A stretch of 64,000 nt of DNA, from positions 62,001 through 126,000 of the forward strand of contig CALVUI010000001.1 in the NCBI GenBank assembly GCA_944363565.1. The letters run 5' to 3'. The stretch comes from an uncultured Bacilli bacterium. Its GTDB lineage: Bacteria > Bacillota_I > Bacilli_A > RFN20 > CAG-826. The notes beneath the pieces are model-generated. The model was not told the origin of the DNA, searched no databases, and saw only the letters and a program-made list of their open reading frames with translations. Below are positions 24,319 to 31,437 of the stretch, in pieces. The translations under genes were made by a program, and so were the position numbers. The first letter of the stretch is position 1, and every line of letters starts with the position of its first letter.

Positions 24319-25232
24319 TGAATAATTCCGTCGCCGTCAAACGGGCCGCCCCGAACAAGGCCGCCGTCTCGAAGAAGAAGGCTTCGCAGAAAAGAAGACG
24401 GATCTTCGACGCCGTCTGGAGCAACGCCCTGACCGTGATCCTCGCCATCCTTTGGCTCATTCCGGTCATCTACGTCATCATCTTCTCCTTCAGCGACCAG
24501 AAGTTCTTCATCATCCCCAACGGGTTCTTGCCGACCGGCTACACCTTCAACAACTACATCTCGATCTTCACCCAGAGCGACAACGTCATCAAGTTCACCG
24601 ACTGGTACGTCAATACCTTGATCCTCTCGCTCTGCAACTGCGTCCTCGTCACCTTCTTCACCGTCATCACCGCCTTCGTCCTATCGCGTTTCCGCTTCAA
24701 GGGCAGGAAGTTCCTGATGAACGTGACCATGATCCTCGGGATGTTCCCGGGCTTCATGTCGATGGTCGCCGTCTTCCTCATCCTCAACCTCATCGGGCTC
24801 ATTGACTCCTACTGGGCCATGCTCCTTTACTGGGTGGCCGGGGCAGGGCTAGGTTACTTCGTGACCAAGGGTTACTTCGATACCATCAGCAATGACATCG
24901 ACGAAGCCGCCAAATTGGACGGGGCCAGCCAAGCTAGGCTCTTCTTCCAGATCTACATCCCTCTGGCCAAGCCCGTCATCATCTATACCGCCCTTACCGC
25001 CTTCATGGCGCCCTGGGCCGACTACATCCTCTCTTCGATCGTCATCACCTCTTCGGCCAATCGGACCATCGGGTACGGCCTCTATAGCCTGATGACGGCC
25101 GACCACATCAACACCTACTTCACCCGCTTCTGCGCGGCCTCGGTGGTAGTGGCCCTCCCGATCGTCGTCCTCTACATCGCCCTCCAGCGCTTCTTCGTCG
25201 CCGGCATCTCGGCCGGGGCCGTGAAAGGATAG
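24318..25232 (+). CDS. ganQ: Galacto-oligosaccharide ABC transporter permease (MalG/GanQ type)
   Basis: A 304-aa permease with a lysine-rich N-terminal tail of about 30 residues, then six transmembrane helices. The EAA loop is IDEAAKLDGASQARLFFQIYIPLAKP in outline (positions about 194-218). It pairs with GanP to form the membrane channel. Its ATG shares one base with the ganP stop. The next gene, a GH53 lipoprotein, follows 4 nt after the stop, so import and hydrolysis genes are co-transcribed. Confidence 0.93.
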   Translation: MNNSVAVKRAAPNKAAVSKKKASQKRRRIFDAVWSNALTVILAILWLIPVIYVIIFSFSDQKFFIIPNGFLPTGYTFNNYISIFTQSDNVIKFTDWYVNTLILSLCNCVLVTFFTVITAFVLSRFRFKGRKFLMNVTMILGMFPGFMSMVAVFLILNLIGLIDSYWAMLLYWVAGAGLGYFVTKGYFDTISNDIDEAAKLDGASQARLFFQIYIPLAKPVIIYTALTAFMAPWADYILSSIVITSSANRTIGYGLYSLMTADHINTYFTRFCAASVVVALPIVVLYIALQRFFVAGISAGAVKG

Positions 25233-25236
25233 AACA

Positions 25237-26868
25237 ATGAAAAAGTTGCTATTACCGATCGCACTCGGCTTGCTACTTGCCTCCTGCTCGCCGACCTCTT
25301 CGATTACCTCGGAGACTCAGCCGGAATCCCCGCAGAAAAAGCTCATCTTCGATGAAATCCCCGATCTCTATGTCTATTACGGGGCCGTCGATGGCTCCGC
25401 TCCTTGGAGAAGCGTGGCCCCCTTCATCAGAGAGGAAGACGGCACGATCGTGAGCCCCGAAGAGGCGACTTACGTTTACGAAGGCGATGCCATCAGGATC
25501 GAAGACGGCCGGATCACCGCCCTCGAAGGCGGGACTTCGACCGAAGTAAAGGTCACGGCCCCGAGCGGGGCCACCGGGACCTTCACCGTCAACGTCCTCA
25601 ACCGTGGCTACAAAGAAAACCACGAAGAAGCGGCGAACGACGAAGGGTGGTATGGAGACATCGACATCGACCCGATCGCCGCCCTCGACGAAACTTTCGC
25701 CAATGGGGTCGACATCTCCAGTGCTGCCTATATCTATGAGCGGTGCGGGCGTTACTACGGGGCCTATTACAACGAGGAAGGGAACGAGCAGTCCCTCTTC
25801 CAGATACTAGCCGACCACGACGTCAACTACGTCCGCCTCCGCCTCTGGGTCGATCCCTACAACCACGAGCTTCTCGATAAGGATGGGAACCCGACGCCCT
25901 ATGGGGGAGGGGTCTGCGACTACCCGCGGGTCGAATGGATGGCCAAGGAAGCCAAGGCCGCCGGCCTCAAGGTCCTCCTCGACTTCCATTACAGCGACTT
26001 CTACACCGATCCTTCGAACCAAGTGATCCCCAAAGCCTGGAGCGACATCACCACTTCGACGGAAATGGGGGAGAAGATCTACCAATACACGAAGGAAACC
26101 CTCGAGTCCCTGAAGGCCGCCGGCGCCTTGCCCGATGCCGTGGCCCTCGGAAACGAAACCACGACGGGTCTCTTGACCCGGCTCCCGGGGACGGACAAGG
26201 CCTCCCTTACCGGCGGCAATCCCGGCTACATCGAAGGGAAACGCTCGGCGCCCTCTTCGATCAGCGGCTCCTATGGTTCCGGTAACTTCGTCCTCTATCT
26301 CAGTAAGGCCAACCAGGCCGTCAAAGAGGTCGACGAAGAGATCCTCACCATGGTCCATATGGCCAGGGGCCTGACTGCCGCCAACGACATCATCTCCTAC
26401 TTCTCCTCACTGGATGAAGTCGGCTATGACATCATCGGCCTCTCGGGATACGTCTACTACCAGTGGTCCAATCCCTCGACCCTCAACAATAACCTGACCA
26501 AGATCGCCAACGCCTTCCCGGACAAACTGGTCTCGATCGCCGAACATTCCTACGGGTTCACCTTCGAAAGCGATACCCTCGGGGGCTTCACCTTCAGCGA
26601 CCATCCCGACGCCGGGGCCCGCCCAGTCTCCTCCTACGAGGTCTCGATCCAGGGCCAGGCCGAATGCGTGGCCGATGTCACCGAGGCCGTGGCCAAGCTT
26701 CCCAATGGCTGGGGCGCCTTCTATTGGGAACCGGCCTGGCGCATCCGGGCCGGGGCCGGCTGGGCCGACGCCAATTCCCGCAATTCCTGGGCCAACCAAG
26801 GGCTCTTCAGCTATGACGGGAAGGTCCTCGGCAGCCTCGACGTCTATTCGAAGATGCTAGGGAAGTAA
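25237..26868 (+). CDS. ganB: Second extracellular GH53 galactanase lipoprotein
   Basis: A 543-aa lipoprotein (LASC, Cys17). After a linker, residues of about 35-122 form a bacterial Ig-like domain, then the GH53 barrel covers about 150-540. Catalytic residues are Glu307 (ALGNETTTG) and Glu436 (SIAEHSYGF); VLLDFHYSDFYTDPSNQV carries the family motif. Compared with the first GH53 protein, it has an N-terminal rather than a C-terminal accessory domain and a longer loop (about 311-345), so the two may differ in substrate length or binding mode. The gene ends the ganSPQ block; a gap of 73 nt with a near-cre site separates it from the next lipoprotein. Confidence 0.94.
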   Translation: MKKLLLPIALGLLLASCSPTSSITSETQPESPQKKLIFDEIPDLYVYYGAVDGSAPWRSVAPFIREEDGTIVSPEEATYVYEGDAIRIEDGRITALEGGTSTEVKVTAPSGATGTFTVNVLNRGYKENHEEAANDEGWYGDIDIDPIAALDETFANGVDISSAAYIYERCGRYYGAYYNEEGNEQSLFQILADHDVNYVRLRLWVDPYNHELLDKDGNPTPYGGGVCDYPRVEWMAKEAKAAGLKVLLDFHYSDFYTDPSNQVIPKAWSDITTSTEMGEKIYQYTKETLESLKAAGALPDAVALGNETTTGLLTRLPGTDKASLTGGNPGYIEGKRSAPSSISGSYGSGNFVLYLSKANQAVKEVDEEILTMVHMARGLTAANDIISYFSSLDEVGYDIIGLSGYVYYQWSNPSTLNNNLTKIANAFPDKLVSIAEHSYGFTFESDTLGGFTFSDHPDAGARPVSSYEVSIQGQAECVADVTEAVAKLPNGWGAFYWEPAWRIRAGAGWADANSRNSWANQGLFSYDGKVLGSLDVYSKMLGK

Positions 26869-26910
26869 CCGAGATTCTTCGATATCAAACTTCAAACCTC
26901 AACCCTACAA

Positions 26911-26924
26911 TGAAACCGCTTCCA
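26911..26924 (+). promoter_or_regulatory. Near-consensus cre box
   Basis: TGAAACCGCTTCCA fits TGWAARCGYTWNCW except at position 6 (C instead of R). It lies 18 nt before the lipoprotein gene at 26942. Confidence 0.45.
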
Positions 26925-26941
26925 AAAAGGAGAAACAAAGA

Positions 26942-28117
26942 ATGAAAAAACACCTTCTGGCCATGCTACTACCGGCTGCCATGCTGCTAGCCGCCTGCGG
27001 GCCCACCAACTCCAGTTCGACCCCGGTCGAATCCACCTCCGAGACCGATGATCCCGTCACTTCCACCAGTGAGACCGAAGATGGAGAAGACGAGGAATCG
27101 ACCACGCCCATCGAAATCCCGACCGTCGTCCCGACCGTCCACCTGACCGTCGAAGGGATCGAGGTCAGCGAGGAAAACGGGATCTTCATCGGTTCCCCGA
27201 ACATCGAAGGGGCCAACGCCGACACCTGGGGCTATGAAGAGGCCACCAAGCAGGAGGATGGGACCTACACCTATACCTTCCCGGAGATCGAAGTCGAGAA
27301 CATCATCATCTACAAGGTCTATGTCCAGGCCAAGGCCGGCAATCCCTGGACCGGGATCGCCTGCGACGAATGCCCGGGCAATGACACCGAGCTCACGATC
27401 CTGACCCTCGAAGGCCAGAACGATTACTACCAAACCGTCACCTTCTCGAGCCAGCCCGATAGCAGCGAGGTCCTCAGCGAGGCCACCTTCCGCCTGACCG
27501 CCACCGATGCCGATGGGAACCCCATCACCCAAGAAGGCCTCTACATCGTGGCCTGGGATAGCCAATATGGCGATGGCCACCTGACGGTCTGGAACCACGA
27601 AGGCAACGGGGTCTATACCTATACCTACGCCGACATCGCCTACGGCTCCTTCACCATCAACCCCTTCCTCGAAAACACCAACGACACCACGGCCATTTCC
27701 TGGAACAAGTCCGATACCCTCGGCAATGCCGGCTACAAGTTCGACATCACGGCCGATCAGACGGTCTATGAGTTCGCCGCCAAGTGGAGCAGCATCCCGG
27801 AGGTCAGCACCTCCGAAGGCTACGCCGTCACCTTCAACCTCAACCTCGAAAACGCCCTGGTGGGCGGGGATGCCCAACCCCAGGTCGTCGTCGGTTCTTC
27901 TTGGCTCAAGATGACCGGCAGCGAGACCACCTGGACCTACACCGCCACCCTCGAAGGGGAGATCTCCTTCTACTTCTACTGGTGGGACGGGGGAGCCGGC
28001 CGCCAGATCCACGCCGATGCCAACTGGACCAACTTCAGCGCCACCATCAGCGCCGACACCACCCTTACCGTCACCGGTGACTTCGCTGCAGAAATCAACG
28101 TCGGCACCTTGGCCTAA
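26942..28117 (+). CDS. Surface lipoprotein with three carbohydrate-binding-like modules
   Basis: A 391-aa lipoprotein (LAAC, Cys19) with a long Ser/Thr/Glu linker. The rest falls into about three beta-sandwich modules of 100-110 residues. Each has a 'W.y....e..g.ytYtf/tyt..' pattern: DTWGYEEATKQEDGTYTYTF, VWNHEGNGVYTYTYADI, and LKMTGSETTWTYTATLEGEI. This pattern recalls starch- or glycan-binding modules. It has no catalytic signature. As the last gene of the galactan locus it probably captures polysaccharide at the surface. The ribosome site is AAAGGAGAAA and a strong terminator follows. Confidence 0.75.
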   Translation: MKKHLLAMLLPAAMLLAACGPTNSSSTPVESTSETDDPVTSTSETEDGEDEESTTPIEIPTVVPTVHLTVEGIEVSEENGIFIGSPNIEGANADTWGYEEATKQEDGTYTYTFPEIEVENIIIYKVYVQAKAGNPWTGIACDECPGNDTELTILTLEGQNDYYQTVTFSSQPDSSEVLSEATFRLTATDADGNPITQEGLYIVAWDSQYGDGHLTVWNHEGNGVYTYTYADIAYGSFTINPFLENTNDTTAISWNKSDTLGNAGYKFDITADQTVYEFAAKWSSIPEVSTSEGYAVTFNLNLENALVGGDAQPQVVVGSSWLKMTGSETTWTYTATLEGEISFYFYWWDGGAGRQIHADANWTNFSATISADTTLTVTGDFAAEINVGTLA

Positions 28118-28133
28118 TCGCTCCTTTCCAAAG

Positions 28134-28158
28134 AGCCCGCCCTCACGGCGGGCTTTTT
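28134..28158 (+). terminator. Terminator closing the galactan locus
   Basis: AGCCCGCC, loop CTCAC, GGCGGGCT, then TTTT. Confidence 0.88.
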
Positions 28159-28231
28159 AATTCCCGCGGGGACGAGGGGACTAGGTATTCTTTCCCGTGC
28201 GTTTTCTCAATCTGATCTGTTTAATAAGTGT

Positions 28232-28738
28232 ATGAAAGTCAAAGCCCTTTTCCTTGCCCTTCCCCTCCTTCTGGTCTCCTGTGGAGGAGAACAACTCTAT
28301 TTTGACAGGCCTTCGGATTGGTCGCTTGGCCTCTGGATCACCGAAAAAGCAAGCTACAAGGATCTAAAAGACTATTTGTTCTTACCGGGTGGAATGGGCG
28401 GCGATATCTATCTTGATCCCGCCTACAAGGAGGAAGTGAAGGGGGAAGGGGAGGACCTCGTTTTACCCGCTCGAAGGGTGGAATACACCTTGGCGGGCTA
28501 TCCCGATGTCTCCGATCCCCCCCGGGTCGTCGAAATCTACATTACCGACCCCGATGTCACCTTTTATGGCCTAAACATCGTGTCAACCGAAGCAAAGATC
28601 GAAGAGACTCTGACCGGTTGGTCGAAGGGCATAATGTGGGATGGCCTCTATCGCCGAGGAAAGGCCTATATCCATTTTTGGAATAATACCGTGACTATAG
28701 GGGTCACCAGCACGAACAATGAAGGAATAGTCTTCTAG
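28232..28738 (+). CDS. Small lipoprotein of unknown function
   Basis: A 168-aa protein with signal peptide and lipobox LVSC (Cys17). The mature part is rich in Tyr, Trp and Asp (DRPSDWSLGLWITEKASYKD, RRGKAYIHFWNN) with no recognised domain. There is no ribosome site; a TTTAAT box ends 6 nt before the ATG, so the message may be leaderless. It lies alone between the galactan terminator and the MATE gene. The next 170 nt hold a short hairpin (CTTCC ... GGAAG near 28873) but no gene. Confidence 0.65.
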   Translation: MKVKALFLALPLLLVSCGGEQLYFDRPSDWSLGLWITEKASYKDLKDYLFLPGGMGGDIYLDPAYKEEVKGEGEDLVLPARRVEYTLAGYPDVSDPPRVVEIYITDPDVTFYGLNIVSTEAKIEETLTGWSKGIMWDGLYRRGKAYIHFWNNTVTIGVTSTNNEGIVF

Positions 28739-28910
28739 ATAATTCACTTTTGCGGTGATTTTGCAGTTTTTCGATCATTACTCGGACGATTGAACCCCAT
28801 CTATTTTGCTTTCTTGTATCAACAACGCCTAACCCATGGGATACCGGGACTTTTTACAAAATTGAATTGCCCCCTTCCTTTTTAAGGAAGAAGGCATAAC
28901 ATAGCGACCG

Positions 28911-30326
28911 ATGCGCCTTCCTAGTCTTCACATCATGTCGACCTTCAAGAAAAACGCCGGAGTCGTCAAATTGGCGATTCCGGTTTTCCTCGAACTGATC
29001 CTCAGCGTCGCCATGGGCTACGTCAACCAGTTCCTGCTTAGCGGCTTGCCCCTAGCCTCCAACGCGGTCGGGCAAAGCAACCAGGTCCTCAACATCTTCG
29101 TCGTTTCCTTTTCCGTCCTTTCGACCTCGTCCCTCATCCTCATCAGCCAACTCTTGGGCCAGAAAAAGGAAGGGGAGGTCGAGAAGATCTATTCCCTGAG
29201 TTTCTTCCTGAACCTCATCATCGGGATATTGATTTCCGCCTTGGCCCTCGTTTTGACCCCCTATGTCTTCTCCTGGATGGGGGTCGACCAGGAAGTCATC
29301 GCCTACGCGGTCAATTACCAGCTGGTGGTGGCCCCGAGCCTCGTCTTCGTGGCCCTGACCAATGTCTTCTCGGCCTTCCTAAGGGCCAACAAGAAGATGG
29401 TCTTCCCGACCGTCGTGGCCTTCGCCAGCAACTTGGCCAACGCAGCCATCGCCGCCATCTTCATCTGGGGGATCCCGGGACTGGGCCAGATGGAGAAACT
29501 GATCGGGGTCGGTATTGCCACCGACATCAGTCGCTTCCTTGCCTTCATTGCTTCTTTGTTTTTCTTCTTATTTGCGACCAAGGGTCGGATTTCGATCAAG
29601 GTCTTACGGCCTTTTCCCCGCAAAACCTTGTCGAAACTCTTGGGAATCGGCCTTCCGACGGCCGGGGAAACCCTCTCCTACCAAGCTTCCCAATTGGTTC
29701 TGACCATCATCATCAACTTCTCGGTTTCGGTCCTCGAGCAGAACCTTAGGAACTACCTCCTGACTTTCACCTCCCTCATTTATCTATTTGCCTCCGGTTC
29801 GGCCATGGCCATGCAGGTGGTGGAAGGCCAATTGATCGGACAGATGAAGAAGGAAGAGGCCTACGCCCTCGTCAAGGAAGTCGGCCTGATGTCGCGGGTC
29901 GTCTCCTTTGCCATGTCCCTCCTATTCACGGGCCTGGCCTATCCCGTCTTCTACGCCCTCATGGGACCGGCAGCCTCCAACCCCGCCTCCAATCCCTTGG
30001 GAATTCCCCTTTCGACGGTGGCTTTGACCGCCGTCTACTGCATGCTCATCGATATTTTGCTTGACCAGGGGAGGGCCACCAATCTCGTTTACGTCAAAGG
30101 CCTTGAAACGGCCGGGGACATCAAGTTCCCGGTCCTCTGTTCGATCTTCACCTCCTGGATCTGCACGGTCGGGATCAGCGCCCTCCTTTGCATCGTTTTG
30201 GGCATGGGGATCTACGGGGCCTTCATCGGGGCCGCCCTCGATGAATGCGTCCGGGCCGTCCTCTTCTACGTCCGTTGGAAAAAGGGCGGTTGGCGGAAGA
30301 TCGACCTCACCAAGGAACTTGTTTGA
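28911..30326 (+). CDS. MATE-family efflux transporter
   Basis: A 471-aa protein with twelve hydrophobic helices in two similar halves. It opens with a typical MATE N-terminus (NAGVVKLAIPVFLELILSVA) and has the characteristic GYVNQFLLSGLP and QSNQVLNIFV segments in the first half and GIGLPTAGETLSYQASQL at the start of the second. MATE pumps export cationic drugs or metabolites using Na+ or H+ gradients. The ATG at 28911 gives a normal length; ATG 28935 is an alternative and neither has a clear ribosome site. Confidence 0.92.
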   Translation: MRLPSLHIMSTFKKNAGVVKLAIPVFLELILSVAMGYVNQFLLSGLPLASNAVGQSNQVLNIFVVSFSVLSTSSLILISQLLGQKKEGEVEKIYSLSFFLNLIIGILISALALVLTPYVFSWMGVDQEVIAYAVNYQLVVAPSLVFVALTNVFSAFLRANKKMVFPTVVAFASNLANAAIAAIFIWGIPGLGQMEKLIGVGIATDISRFLAFIASLFFFLFATKGRISIKVLRPFPRKTLSKLLGIGLPTAGETLSYQASQLVLTIIINFSVSVLEQNLRNYLLTFTSLIYLFASGSAMAMQVVEGQLIGQMKKEEAYALVKEVGLMSRVVSFAMSLLFTGLAYPVFYALMGPAASNPASNPLGIPLSTVALTAVYCMLIDILLDQGRATNLVYVKGLETAGDIKFPVLCSIFTSWICTVGISALLCIVLGMGIYGAFIGAALDECVRAVLFYVRWKKGGWRKIDLTKELV

Positions 30327-30356
30327 AATCGCTTTCCCATAGCCCTAGAATGCATT

Positions 30357-30374
30357 CGGCTATAGTAATAGCCG
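30357..30374 (+). promoter_or_regulatory. Perfect 7-bp hairpin touching the ribosome site of the NmrA-like gene
   Basis: CGGCTAT, loop AGTA, ATAGCCG. Its last base is the first G of the GGAGG ribosome site at 30374-30378. As RNA it could limit ribosome access; as DNA it could be a repressor operator. Confidence 0.5.
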
Positions 30375-30383
30375 GAGGAAAAT

Positions 30384-31328
30384 ATGAAGAAAATTTTGCT
30401 TAACGGCGTCGATGGGAACTTCGGGTCCCGCTGCGCCTCCGTCTTGCTCGAAAAGTGGCCGCACGAGGATTTGATCTTCACGGCCCCGACCGAGAAGGGC
30501 CTCAAGGCCTACGAGGGCAAGGGCGTGGAACTGCGCGTCGCCGATTTCAATGACGAAACGGGCTTGGTCGAGGCCTTCAAGGGGGCCGACACCATGATCC
30601 TCATCTCGATGCCCTTCGTCGGGCCGCGCCGCCGCAAGGTCCAGAAGGCCGCCATCGACGCCGCCGTCAAGGCCGGGGTCAACCGCTTGGTCTACACCTC
30701 GATCGTCGGGGCCGGGGAAAAGGACATCGATACCTACGAGGTCAATGACCACGTCTACACCGAGGCCTACATCAAATCGGTCGGGATCCACTATCTATTC
30801 ATGCGCGATTCCCAATACGCCGAGGCCATGGTCAGCAACTACATCAACGCCTACACCAATACCGGCAATGTGCTAGCCAACAACATGGGCTCGGGGAAGA
30901 TGGCCTACATCTCCCGCGATGACTGCGCCATCGCCGCCGCCTACGCCGCCATGAGCGATTGGCAAGATAGGGTCGTCGACGTCAACGGGGCCGAACCCCT
31001 GACCATCGCCGAATACATCGAGATCGCCAACCAGGTGACCGGCCACCACGTCAAGTACGTCGAGATCAGCGACGAGGAGCAATATGCCTTCTTCGACTCG
31101 ATCGGCGTCCCCCGCACCACCGAGCAGATGTGGGCCCAGACCGCCACCAACTTCCCCTTCTGCAGCGATGGGATGGTGACCTTCGGCCGGGCCATCCGTC
31201 TCGGGCAGATGTCGACCTTCACCGACGACTTCGAGAAGCTCGTCGGCCGCAAGCCCCTGACCGTCAAGGAAATCTTCGAACACATGGACGAACACCTGAT
31301 CGGGCAGAGGACTTCGACCGAAGACTAA
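30384..31328 (+). CDS. NmrA-like NAD(P)-binding oxidoreductase
   Basis: A 314-aa atypical short-chain dehydrogenase. The N-terminal strand and dinucleotide loop are KILLNGVDGNFGSRCASVL (residues 3-21), followed by VADFND (about 54-59) and a VYTSIVGAGEKD segment where the family has its active-site region. There is no YxxxK, as is normal for NmrA/NAD(P)H-quinone-reductase types such as QorB. These proteins reduce quinones or sense NADP(H). A strong GGAGG ribosome site lies behind a palindromic hairpin. The gene is monocistronic with its own terminator. Confidence 0.88.
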   Translation: MKKILLNGVDGNFGSRCASVLLEKWPHEDLIFTAPTEKGLKAYEGKGVELRVADFNDETGLVEAFKGADTMILISMPFVGPRRRKVQKAAIDAAVKAGVNRLVYTSIVGAGEKDIDTYEVNDHVYTEAYIKSVGIHYLFMRDSQYAEAMVSNYINAYTNTGNVLANNMGSGKMAYISRDDCAIAAAYAAMSDWQDRVVDVNGAEPLTIAEYIEIANQVTGHHVKYVEISDEEQYAFFDSIGVPRTTEQMWAQTATNFPFCSDGMVTFGRAIRLGQMSTFTDDFEKLVGRKPLTVKEIFEHMDEHLIGQRTSTED

Positions 31329-31348
31329 GATCGTCTATCGATAATAAG

Positions 31349-31373
31349 GAGGGACCGCGGGTCCCTCTTTTTT
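31349..31373 (+). terminator. Terminator after the NmrA-like gene
   Basis: GAGGGACC, loop GCG, GGTCCCTC, then TTTTTT. Confidence 0.88.
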
Positions 31374-31392
31374 GTCCCTTTGGAAAATCCAA

Positions 31393-31406
31393 TGTAAGCG
31401 CTATCA
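31393..31406 (+). promoter_or_regulatory. cre box upstream of the pullulanase gene
   Basis: TGTAAGCGCTATCA matches TGWAARCGYTWNCW at every position, 31 nt before the ATG at 31438, where bound CcpA would block transcription. Confidence 0.85.
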
Positions 31407-31437
31407 TTTACGCACAAGGGGAGAAAATACAGAACCT

